From Discostella pseudostelligera (Eukaryota; Bacillariophyta; Thalassiosirophyceae; Thalassiosirales; Thalassiosiraceae): a stretch of DNA of 13,730 bases. The stretch spans positions 1 to 13,730 of the forward strand of contig JALLBK010000887.1 of assembly GCA_036940085.1 (NCBI GenBank). Reading direction: 5' to 3'. Positions 1 to 8,759 of the stretch are shown here, piece by piece (the stretch's first letter is position 1; each line of letters starts with the position of its first letter). The notes beneath the pieces were generated by a model, which saw only the letters and a program-made list of their open reading frames with translations, was not told the origin of the DNA and did not search any database. The position numbers and the translations under genes were made by a program.

Positions 1-192
1 GTTGTTGCTGATCTTTTGGAGTCTTTTGGCAGACCAAGCAAAGGCCGTCGCTACGATAGTCCGGCAGGAAGCCACCATATAGCATCGACGAGCATCTCAA
101 TAGATCTCAATCATCCCGAAGTTTGTCCGGGGCAGCCAGTAGAAGATAGAGGCAGAGAGGTCAGTGCATGCAGAGTGCCTCTGAGTTCATAG
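1..192 (+). other. Edge-open reading frame, possible C-terminus of an upstream gene
   Basis: Frame 1 is open from the left edge to a TAG at 190-192, giving 63 codons. The peptide includes ADLLESFGRPSKGRRYDSP and is polar, with no recognisable domain. It could be the last exon of a gene that begins outside the window, or chance openness in the 5' region of the LRR gene. It is not in frame with the LRR gene that starts at 309. I do not recognise a family. Confidence 0.25.
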
Positions 193-308
193 GGACATCA
201 ACGGCAGCCCAGCATCATCACATTTTTCATCAATGCAAAATGCCGTCCATGTCGGGCAATGTGTAGATTCCTACCGTCATTGACACTACTCGCCATGATG
301 CTAACATT

Positions 309-3300
309 ATGATGAAGACGACCAATAATCGAATCCAGCACAACGAGAGCAGCATTCGCTCCTCGGCAGATCATGACGACGATGATGACGACGAATCGTT
401 GGCATCATCGCATTTGCAACCGCCACTAGACGACGCAGACGACGACGATGAAAATGATGTGGTGGCGGAGAGCAGTGGGGGAGATAGATCAATAGCGGCT
501 ATTGCGGATGATTGGCGGCAGAGGCGGCTTCAACAGCCAGACGAGAATGATGATCATGCAGTTATTCCAAATAATTCGCAGCCACAGCAACATGCACAAC
601 ATCACGAACATAATAACAGTGACGGTGGCGACGACATCAACAATAGCAGCCAAAGCAATATTAGAACAACAACTACTTTGATAAACGGTGGTAGTGGTGC
701 TAGCATCTCAAAAAATGGGGGCGATGCTGCCAAACACCCCTCTTCTGCTAATAATAATCATGCTTGGGTTGGTGATGGCGGCAATGGCAAGGAGGGGGGA
801 GACTCGAGCAATGGAGAGAAATTATCAACGACGGAAAATAGACCCATGTCAATAATTGACCAACCACTACCGCCACCACCACCACCACCAACAGTGCAGC
901 AGCAGCTGCAAACAGCAACAACAGCAACAACCTATGCAGATGTGGTCAAAGCTGGAATACGTGATTCCATGACATATGTGGCAGTGCATTCCCCTACTCG
1001 TTCGGCAACGATTGATGATTCTCCTCCTGCTATTTATCCACCTCATCCAAGAGACGGAGGAGACGAACATCAGCAGCATCATCAGCAGCAGGAGCAGCAG
1101 CAATATCAGAATGGCATTGTTTATAATGTAGGAGACGCCTGCAGTGCACCGCAACAGCAGCAACAACAACAACTCTCCCACAGCAACACTACTGTCACTA
1201 CTGCCGCCACAACCACAACAACATCAACATCATTACATGAACCACAACATGGGTCTCAATCACTGGAACAGCAGCAGCATCAACATCAACAGCAGAATGT
1301 GGATCCTAATATTGCAGACAACGATCTCTTCGATGCTCACGATGACGACACCAATCTACACCGACAACAACTCCACACACAACAACAACAACAACAATTA
1401 CTACTACAACAACGGTCACAACGATCACGGGGACACTCGTTGGAAAGAATTGCCTACATTTTAGGAAAGGGTTCGTTGGTCATGGTGAGTTGTGTGTTCT
1501 CGTCGTTGGTTGGAGGAGGAGGAAGGGGGGTTGATTGCCTATTATTTTGTATCTGCTCCCTCTCATTCTACACCTGTCTAAAATTTCATTCGTTGAATCT
1601 CTGCTCTTTCCCAATCCCCCAACCCCCCATCTTCCCATTGTCACAGATCAACTTCTCCCAAAGAAATTTGGGACAATCCGATGCCCATTTGATCCATTCG
1701 GCGATATTATCCAATCCCCAATTGAGCGTGTTGAAGCTCGGATACAACAATTTGGGGAATGTGGGTGCCAATCTTATTGCATCGGCTATTCAACATGGTG
1801 GATTTGGTAGCAATGATGATGACCTGCGGAATGGTGAGGATGCTGATGACGATGATAGCAAATGTGGGAAGGATTCCACGTCGATAATGATGATGATGAT
1901 TGATCAAAAGAAGGGAGAGGTTGATGCCGACAATATCGATGGTAATAGTGGACGGCACAACCAGCAATGTCGCCGACGTCGTCGTTATCACCATCACCCC
2001 TCCCTTTCTGTACTCGACTTGGGATTCAACAATATTAGTGACGAGGGGTGTGCCTCCCTTGCCACCAAGGCCGTGTCGCACAATCCCACCCTCTCGACAC
2101 TGTACCTCAGCGGCAATGCCGTGAGCGAATCGGGCGCATTGGCACTAGCCAATGTCCTTGCGGATGGATGTGGCCTAACGTCGTTGCATCTAACGGCCAA
2201 TCGCATCGGGCCGAGTGGTGTTCGAGGATTGATGCGTTCGATGGCCGAGTTTGATGTTTTGGTGCAAATGGCACGGCAGGATAGGGAAAATATGATGGCA
2301 TTGCAAGACGAGGAAGGGAAGAACAAGAACCTGATGGATAAGAGAAGAAGGGGTAGAAGAAGGAGGGTAGCTCATGAAAGCAATGAATTGATTCACGGTG
2401 AGCAGAAGAATATAACGACGATGATGGTCGACGAGGAACAAAATGGATTGAGTAATACGAATGATGACGAGGATGAGGATGTGAATTGGGAATCTGCTGG
2501 CATTGATGATGACGACGATCACGGACACAATACTGAATGCGACACCCACGGCAACAGGGATGTCGTCGATGAACCACCATACGACTTCTCACGCCTTCAT
2601 GGCTTCCGATGCATGGAAGAATTATATTTGGGTGGAACGCACATGGGGTCGGTCGGTTGTCTCTCCGTTTCTAACATGCTTTTGACAAATTTAACCTTAC
2701 GCGTCATCTGCCTTTCGGACAATGGACTGAATGACCAAGATCTGTCGCTCTTCTCTCAGTCATTATCGCGCAACCGAGAGCTGCCACTGGAAACATTGCG
2801 TCTTTCGTTCAATAGAGTGACATGTGTTGGGGTGGAAACACTAATGAATGCAATATGGGGTTCAAAAACATTGCGAGAGATCAAATTAGACAATAACCAG
2901 ATACGTGATAGAGGAGCGCAGCTTGCGGCGGTGGTAATGACTTCTGTCGATTTGGAGGTACTTGACTTGGGATTTAATCGTTTGACCATCGTTGGGATCA
3001 AGGCGCTGATGAAGAGCTTGGCCGAGAATCGATCATTGCTAACCTTAACTCTGTCGGGAAATGTGCTGGATACGAATGCATCCAAGGCGGTTTCATATGC
3101 ATTGGCTTACAACATAACAATTCGCAAGCTGTACGTCGACCATTGTTCGTTGACTTATGCCGCTCAACGGCATATTGCCGCGGGTATCGTATCAAATAGC
3201 AACCTTGCATTGCGAGTGATGTCTGGATTTCCACTGGGTGGTACGTGTGATTTGATGTGTCGTTGGCTTCTTTACTTCGCAATCCTTACTGATATTTTCA

Positions 3301-4666
3301 CGGGCACATGCAATGCTTTAGCCATCTCTGTTACGCTGGGTCTCCCTGGAGCAATGGAAACGTGGTCGAATGAGCAGGTATTGAAATTCATTCGACTAAT
3401 GTGGGATCGTCACCGACACGAAAAGGAGGCATCTTTGGCGTCAATGAGTAGCATGCAGTCCATGTCCACGGCTGGCGAGGGTTCTGAGACTGGCTTCCAG
3501 GACAAGCCCGCCGCAGAAACAGTAGAACCCAAATCGGGTCCATCGGACCCTGCGACAGTTGTGGCTGCTGCCAAGAGTGCCTTTGATGCGCTTGGGGATG
3601 CTGGCGGTGCTCTGCTGCAAACGGAGGAGTCTCAAAGAGCCATACCAGATTCATCTCCGATGGTGTCATCGGATGCCGTCATGTTGGAAAAGACTTCATC
3701 CGGGACGCTCCGAGTGCCCTTCCTCGACGATATTGTCGATGAAACTTCCTCGTGTCAATCTGATGCTAACAATTCCAACAATGTTGGACTTGATCTTGGG
3801 ACAACACATATATCCACCGACAGCTTATGCGTGACAAGTAATGGGAAGGACCGTCTCGAATTTTCCGTTGACCCCGCGACAAAGCAACGGAACATGGAAT
3901 GGTTACGATTGCATTTTCGATCATTACATGAGATGACACAATTGCCGTACGTGCATGCCGATTTGCTGCAACTTCATGGCTACTTTTATTCACCCGCCCA
4001 TGCTGATGAAGAAGACAACGGTGGTGTTCACGATGGTATGCTCCCTCCACCTCAGCAAGGAGTTCGATTTAGCCATCATGCTTCGGGTTCTGCCACAACA
4101 AAGAATCAGACGGAGCCGCACATTATGCCGCTGAAACAACTCTCCGCCCTTCAACGCAAAATATCGTACAGAGGATTGCATGATGTAATGATGGGGCAGA
4201 GCCACGATCATAACCAGCTCTCATCGCCAGATGTTAGCAGCGCCTCAGAAAACTCTAGCAAGCGACGACCAGCCACTGATCAGTCAATGGTGCAACCAGC
4301 AACCAAAAGAGCAAGGAGCGGCAAGCCACGAATAGACTACTTTCCGCGGCTTAAGGTGAGATTGTATTGTTAATCATGTAATTTATGGGTAATCTTTCGG
4401 TCGTCTCACTGCTGCTGGATGATCCTCATCAGGCGAAAATCGAGCTATACCTCTCATCCTCGAATCAAGCCAAAGCATTAGTTTTGTTACGGCAACTGAA
4501 ATTTGTGGAAACAACTATGTTTCACAATGGGAGTCCGTATCACGACCAATCATCCTCAACTACCAGCACTTTGTATCCTTCAACCACCGCCAACGGCTCA
4601 TGTATTTCCAGTGAGACGACGACACTTGCACTTGATGCCGAGATAATATTGCTCGACATGCTGTGA
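309..4666 (+). CDS. RNH1-like leucine-rich repeat protein, four exons, about 1345 aa
   Basis: Proposed exons are 309-1484, 1647-3240, 3322-4355 and 4433-4666; all joins keep frame. Residues 1-390 are low complexity: Asp/Glu runs, a run of eight prolines, and many Gln and His. LRRs of the ribonuclease-inhibitor type start at about 393 (INFSQRNLGQSDA) and continue at about 514 (VLDLGFNNISDEG) and 715-900 (LYLGGTHMGSVG, LDLGFNRLTIVGIKALMKSL). The blocks are separated by acidic/basic inserts at about 448-507 and 585-700. A conserved-looking segment follows at 924-950 (VTLGLP, WSNEQVLKFIRLMW), then a Ser/Ala-rich linker, a bipartite NLS-like motif at 1237-1255, and a helical end (FPRLK joined to AKIELYLSSSNQAKALVLLR). 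LRR proteins of this type are protein-binding scaffolds; the partner is unknown. The start is the first ATG of an ATGATG pair. Splice sites are predicted, not confirmed. Confidence 0.8.
1065..1420 (+). repeat. CAG/CAA/CAT-rich low-complexity tract coding Gln/His/Thr
   Basis: Several imperfect CAN runs encode poly-Gln stretches in the N-terminal region of the LRR protein: 1068-1104, 1152-1173, 1270-1296 and 1378-1420. Such tracts are slippage-prone. They also open the other frames, which produces spurious reading frames on both strands. Confidence 0.85.
1485..1646 (+). other. Predicted intron 1 of the LRR gene (162 nt, phase 0)
   Basis: The donor is ATG|GTGAGT and the acceptor is TTGTCACAG|ATC, after a pyrimidine-rich stretch with many C and T runs. 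Removing it joins SLVM to INFSQRNLGQSDA and completes the first LRR. The intron is 54 codons long with no in-frame stop, so a simple ORF reads straight through it and gains an unrelated Cys/Phe/Leu-rich segment. Confidence 0.85.
3241..3321 (+). other. Predicted intron 2 of the LRR gene (81 nt, phase 1)
   Basis: The donor is GGTG|GTACGT and the acceptor is AATGCTTTAG|CC. Splicing turns the odd hydrophobic stretch between FPLG and the conserved VTLGLP block into GFPLGAISVTLGLP. It is 27 codons long, in frame and stop-free, like intron 1. The encoded peptide (LMCRWLLYFAILTDIFTG and following) would look like a false transmembrane helix in an unspliced gene model. Confidence 0.8.
4260..4316 (+). 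other. Bipartite nuclear-localisation-like motif in the LRR protein
   Basis: The encoded sequence is KRR, twelve residues, then KRAR (about residues 1237-1255). This fits the classical bipartite pattern of two basic clusters separated by 10-12 residues. A second basic cluster, KRRRGRRRRV, lies in the insert between LRR blocks at about 2340-2370. Both suggest, but do not prove, nuclear import. Confidence 0.45.
4356..4432 (+). other. Predicted intron 3 of the LRR gene (77 nt, phase 0)
   Basis: The donor is CTTAAG|GTGAGA and the acceptor is CCTCATCAG|GCG. The unspliced frame ends at TAA 4371-4373, inside this intron. Splicing joins FPRLK to AKIELYLSSSNQAKALVLLR in frame, so exon 4 runs to TGA 4664-4666. 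The joined sequence reads as one continuous amphipathic helix. Confidence 0.8.
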
Positions 4667-4918
4667 TTAGTTGCAGCTCGATCCATATCACGGTCAATCC
4701 TCCTCAACTGCCGCTACCGGATCCTTCTACCACCGCCTATGAGCGAAATAATCCCAGTGAGTCGAAGACACTTGCACCTGATGTCGACATAATTTTGCTC
4801 GACATGCTGTGATTGGCTGTCTTCAAATTCCAACACTACGTTCCTTCTACCATCGCCAATGGCTCAGGCATTTCCAGTGAGACGACGACACTTGCACTTG
4901 ATGCCGAGATAATTTTGC
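4534..4918 (+). repeat. Degenerate three-copy tandem repeat overlapping the LRR gene 3' end
   Basis: Copy 1 is about 4534-4681, copy 2 about 4682-4819 and copy 3 about 4820-4918. The shared landmark CCAGTGAG recurs near 4608, 4754 and 4874, giving spacings of 146 and 120 nt. Copies 1 and 3 share an identical 44-nt block (4604-4647 and 4870-4913). Copies 1 and 2 share the block GCTCGACATGCTGTGATT at 4651 and 4797. Copy 1 codes for the end of the LRR protein and contains its stop. Copy 2, read in the shifted frame, still gives PYHGQSSST against PYHDQSSST in copy 1, so the array arose by duplication of coding sequence. Confidence 0.85.
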
Positions 4919-5207
4919 AACGTCACTCAAATGAAGTAGACATCATATTGCGCCCGTCATCCGTCAGCAACTCAAAGAAATGCTGTTGACCGAAACAACT
5001 TAACATTGTACAGAGAGGGAAGCTTTGTCGATAAAATAGATGTAATCACTGAACAAAGACTCCACTATGATATACTACTCTATGATGTTTTGTGGAGCGA
5101 GGCTAACATCAAGAGGCGATGGAAGCATACGGATGATGCGCAAGTTGCCAAAATCTGACACACATCCACACTCACGCACTTTGCTGATGGCAATGCTCCA
5201 TTCATCA

Positions 5208-6022
5208 TCATCTGATTTTTGGTTTCCCATTGCCATCCCTACCATTACTTTCTGCATCATAATTATCATCGCCAGCAACGGCAGAATCATCGTCGAGCGG
5301 ATCGTAAGTTGTTGGATCAATACCATCTAGCTTGTGAAGTAAACATAGTACGATGACAAAGAAGGAGGTGACCCCTGCCAAGACACTGCCATCCTTGATG
5401 TCGATTGCATGAAACTTTTCTTCACCCACGTGGTTCGCCTCCTCCCGGACGACGACTTCTACCCTCGATGCATGAATGTACATCAGCAAGGAGGCTACGA
5501 TGCCCACCATATTTTTAGTTTGGATGGGATCAAAGCCACTGGCAAACAAGCTAATGACCGTGAAGAGACGCATTGCAACACAGTATGGAGTGTGGCATGC
5601 CGTGGTATAATAAATAAGGAAGTCGAAGGCCAAATTGATGTAAAAGAAGCAGACCGCATTCAAATAATGTTGTACGATGACGGTACTAGTTCCAAATATT
5701 CCAGAGAGTGTGGTCAACAAGTGACTTATGGATGCGAGGATCGCGGAGAGGAGTGAGATAGATACGGCATAGCGAGTGAAGCTGTCAATATCCTGTGCGA
5801 TAGATTTCAAGTGAAAGGTTGTCATAATATATTGATGAGAAAGCATGCGCACATTTCATGACGATGTAGTGTTGTCTCACTTCTTACCAGAATTTTCCAT
5901 TGGTATTGGACGCTGCCTACCATCAGCAGGGCGATGTGGACAGCAAAGACGGTGAAGGGCGAGAAAAAATGTTTTTCACAACCAAAAGAAGTAATGCTGC
6001 TCTCTTCATGGACGACTTTCAT
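5208..6022 (-). CDS. Unrecognised polytopic membrane protein, two exons
   Basis: On the minus strand, exon 1 is 6022-5888 and exon 2 is 5792-5208. The intron is 5887-5793 (95 nt; donor CTG|GTAAGA, acceptor CGCACAG|GAT; phase 0). The protein is about 239 aa if it starts at ATG 6022. Hydrophobic segments suggest five or six membrane helices: FFSPFTVFAVHIALLMVG near the N-terminus, SISLLSAILASISHLLTTL, NAVCFFYINLAFDFLIYY, VAMRLFTVISLFASG, MVGIVASLLMYIHA and VLAGVTSFFVIVLCLL. A hydrophilic acidic tail follows. I do not recognise a family and assign no function. The start is unsure: the frame stays open upstream to TAA near 6110, and an ATG at 6131 opens a different frame (see findings). The gene is divergent from the rhomboid gene. 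Confidence 0.65.
5793..5887 (-). other. Predicted intron of the membrane protein gene (95 nt)
   Basis: Minus-strand donor GTAAGA at 5887 and acceptor CACAG ending at 5793. It joins QYQWKIL to DIDSFTRYAVS in frame and links the first membrane helix to the rest. Without it, the two parts lie in separate frames with stops between them. Confidence 0.75.
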
Positions 6023-6203
6023 CGACCTCTCGTTATCTCCGCCACGCAACAGCAGCAGAAGGAGACGCAGAATTCTCCTCGAATACTTGCTCCGAAATTA
6101 TTGGCACTGCTTCTTCAACTTCGAGCGTCATCGGGTCAAGCTTATGGTTTCAAGGAGTAATAAGTTCTCTCTCTTAGATCGTCTGATTGCGCTCGGAAGT
6201 TGA

Positions 6204-6716
6204 ATGATAAAGGAGAGCAGATAGATGATCGAGTGGTATTGTATGGTAGATATGGCTGATGGCAATCAAACTGATGAGGCTGTATTTACCGTATGATGAC
6301 GCAGGATAAGCCTATCGTAAGAAGAGGTAAGGATGTAGGTATCTACCATACACCGGGTTTTTTTTATTGCATTTGATATATCGATGGAGAGCTTTTCTCA
6401 AGATAATTCCAACGGTATATCAATTTTATTCGTCCGATAAGTGCAGCCGATGCAATTTGGAAAATACTTATTTCTTCTTTTTGAGAAAATAGACTCAATT
6501 CGGACAAATTCGGGCAAATTTGGTTCCAATTTAGTGAGTGGTTCTTAATCCCCGGTGGTTCTTAAACCCCGGTAGATGGGAGAAGATCTTCAGTTTTTGC
6601 TAAGCCAGACACAACCTTCAAACGAAATCAGCTTCAAGCTGTACAAGTCATTTAATTGTGTTAATTGATTTCGAGGTTCGAGTTTCATTTTAAGATGTGG
6701 TCATTTTGGCCTCTGT
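6204..6716. promoter_or_regulatory. Divergent intergenic region with probable shared promoters
   Basis: About 500 bases lie between the 5' ends of the minus-strand membrane protein gene and the plus-strand rhomboid gene. No coding region, RNA gene or clear TATA box is visible. It holds an eight-T run at 6359-6366, AT-rich stretches and the small tandem repeats at 6497-6571. Promoters for both genes are inferred from position only. Confidence 0.4.
6497..6571 (+). repeat. Two adjacent short tandem repeats (period 10 and period 17)
   Basis: At 6497-6527 there are three copies of a 10-11 nt unit: AATTCGGACA, AATTCGGGCA and AATTTGGTTCC. At 6538-6571 there are two copies of a 17-nt unit, GTGGTTCTTAATCCCCG and GTGGTTCTTAAACCCCG, with one mismatch. 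They lie about 150-220 bases before the rhomboid start. They could be regulatory elements or slippage products. Confidence 0.8.
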
Positions 6717-8759
6717 ATGTCGTCGTTCGAAGAATTCGCCTGCCCGCCGCCCGGCCGTCTTCGGCCCTCCCAAGCAAAGCCGCCCAATCAAACGATAATG
6801 GGCGTACGGCATAGGGCGTCGGCGAAGTCGGCAATTCATCACTATGCCTATGCACAACATAGTAGAACCACGAAAGATGTCAATAACATGCTGCTAGTTG
6901 TCGCTTTCATCTCATTGTGCTATTTGCCATCAATATCGTCGTCGTCGTCGTCGTCGTCGTCGTTGACACCGACACTGTCTCGAGCACGACGCAGAGCAGC
7001 ACCACCATCACAACCTGGAACGCGCTTGCCATGGGGCATCTTCGAGAGAACGAGCAAGCCGACAACATCATCGCCGTGTATCAGTGACGCTGACAGTATT
7101 GCTAGTAACTTTGTCGCCACTGAAAATCACGATCTTATTTGTGACGAGAATGATGAAGATGCAAAGTGTTCTATTCTCGAATACGAATCTGGTTTTGACG
7201 ACCACGATAATTCAGTTGTCTATCATCACTATGCCGATGTTAGCCGTCCTGTAGATGATGATTTCAACGAATCTATTAATTCTCATTGGGCAAGCAATTA
7301 TTCATTTCGTGGAGGTGGTGCGGCGGCATCATCGTCGTTGGAAAAAGGGAGGAGACTTCCTGGCTTGCACAGTGGTTGGCGCCGAAACCAGAGCAATCAG
7401 CAGCGACGACAACTACAAGCACACGTCCGAAAAACTGGCAGTAATCCGAATACAAATAATCGTCGTCGTTTAGACAATGACAAAACTATCCAACTACGAA
7501 ACAAACTACAACAACTCGATAATGTACACCAACAAAAGATGCATCAATTTCGACGAACCTTCCGTCGGAAACAACGTGATTTTCACAATGCAATCTACAA
7601 TCTCAATAGTCGTTTCAATTCTTCTTCCGGGGAATACAACAACAATTTTCCCAAGCCACCCTACAGTCTATGGACATTAAATCGTACACAATTACAACAA
7701 CGAGGACGAGGACAACCGGTTATTGGAAAGACTACCTTGACGGGGAAGATATTCCTATTCAACATTATCATGTTTGGGATGCAAACTATCTATCCTCAAT
7801 TAACATCATGGGGTGCCAAACGATCGGATATGATATTGGAGGGACGTCAATTACATCGATTGCTCACTCCGGTTTTCTTACATGGTGGATTGGGACATTT
7901 GATGGCCAATAGTTACAGCTTGAAAAGTATGGGCGTGAATGTCGAGATGGCCTTTGGCCCATCGCGACTACTAGCGACATACTTGATGAGTGGCATTATG
8001 GGGAATGTTATGAGTGCAATACAATCTCCCAATCCGGCGGTGGGTGCCTCGGGTGCAATCTTTGGCTTAGTCGGTGCCTACTACACGTTCTTGGCACGGA
8101 ATCAACATTTGTTTGGGTATACCGGTCAAATGCAAAAGGATGCCCTTGTCGAGACAATTGGGTTCAATTTGCTACTTGGAATGACCAACCCCATGATTGA
8201 CAATTGGGGTCATATTGGAGGATTTGTCGGAGGTGTCGGTATGGCCTATTTGATCGGACCGAAATTGTATGTGGCACGCGTACCACTACTGGGGGGCGGT
8301 GACAAAGATAGTATTGCCGCTAGTTTTTCGGCTGGCAAGATCATCATCGATCGGCCCACCATTTCATTCCGCACACCAGAATTTGTAGATGAGGGCATAT
8401 TTTGGATCGATAATAATGCGCGGAAATTGGGAAGAAGTGTTAAGACGAGTGTGTCCAATATATTCAATGGCGTAGGACGAAGAGGAGACGCCGAATACTA
8501 TCTGGACGCAATCGTTGATTATTGCAATGGAATGAGTACTAGCGACATTAGCAATGACGGCGATGGCACCATCTACAGAACACTAAAATCCGGTGAAGCC
8601 ATTGAATTGGAAGGGAATGCAAATATCAATCCAAGCGACGGCTTCAGACAAAATGTATCCGAGTTAGATCCGACAAGAATACGACAAAGTAGTAGAAGAT
8701 TGAGAGTGCCAAAAGCAGGATATTCCATCCGTCCTCGATATAGCCATCTGTATCGATGA
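6717..8759 (+). CDS. Rhomboid-family intramembrane serine protease
   Basis: A single exon of up to 680 aa. The rhomboid core spans about residues 340-512. It has the HGGLGHLMAN motif (His394, Asn398), the catalytic GASG motif (Ser445) and the catalytic His499 in WGHIGGFVGG. The Asn-to-Ser gap of 47 and Ser-to-His gap of 54 match bacterial GlpG (47 and 53), so the enzyme looks active. Rhomboids cut substrate transmembrane helices within the membrane. ATGs are at 6717, 6798 and 6888. The last gives MLLVVAFISLCYLPS followed by Ser/Arg/Pro-rich sequence, like a signal peptide plus transit peptide, so organelle targeting is possible and 6888 may be the true start. Residues about 90-335 are polar and low complexity, and about 165 polar residues follow the core. 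Substrate unknown. Confidence 0.88.
   Translation: MSSFEEFACPPPGRLRPSQAKPPNQTIMGVRHRASAKSAIHHYAYAQHSRTTKDVNNMLLVVAFISLCYLPSISSSSSSSSSLTPTLSRARRRAAPPSQPGTRLPWGIFERTSKPTTSSPCISDADSIASNFVATENHDLICDENDEDAKCSILEYESGFDDHDNSVVYHHYADVSRPVDDDFNESINSHWASNYSFRGGGAAASSSLEKGRRLPGLHSGWRRNQSNQQRRQLQAHVRKTGSNPNTNNRRRLDNDKTIQLRNKLQQLDNVHQQKMHQFRRTFRRKQRDFHNAIYNLNSRFNSSSGEYNNNFPKPPYSLWTLNRTQLQQRGRGQPVIGKTTLTGKIFLFNIIMFGMQTIYPQLTSWGAKRSDMILEGRQLHRLLTPVFLHGGLGHLMANSYSLKSMGVNVEMAFGPSRLLATYLMSGIMGNVMSAIQSPNPAVGASGAIFGLVGAYYTFLARNQHLFGYTGQMQKDALVETIGFNLLLGMTNPMIDNWGHIGGFVGGVGMAYLIGPKLYVARVPLLGGGDKDSIAASFSAGKIIIDRPTISFRTPEFVDEGIFWIDNNARKLGRSVKTSVSNIFNGVGRRGDAEYYLDAIVDYCNGMSTSDISNDGDGTIYRTLKSGEAIELEGNANINPSDGFRQNVSELDPTRIRQSSRRLRVPKAGYSIRPRYSHLYR
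6936..6964 (+). repeat. (TCG)n microsatellite coding poly-Ser
   Basis: Nine consecutive TCG units encode a serine run just after the hydrophobic N-terminal segment of the rhomboid protein. Copy number may vary between strains or alleles. Confidence 0.9.

Noticed and set aside
867..1464. Open frames on both strands across the Gln-rich region (for example 867-1181 minus and 1144-1464 plus)
   Set aside because: They arise from CAN triplet runs that give Leu/Cys/Trp or Asn/Ser/His runs in other frames. They have no domain, and the long LRR frame explains the DNA.
1985..2592. Minus-strand frames of 110-161 codons inside the LRR gene
   Set aside because: They are antisense shadows of LRR coding sequence, with His/Arg/Ser-rich composition and no recognisable family.
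5409..5756. Plus-strand 115-codon frame opposite the membrane protein gene
   Set aside because: It is the complement of clear transmembrane coding sequence and has no hydrophobic or domain pattern of its own.
6538..6571. The 17-nt pair as a transposon target-site duplication or LTR edge
   Set aside because: The copies are directly adjacent with nothing between them, so they cannot flank an insertion; a simple tandem duplication is enough.
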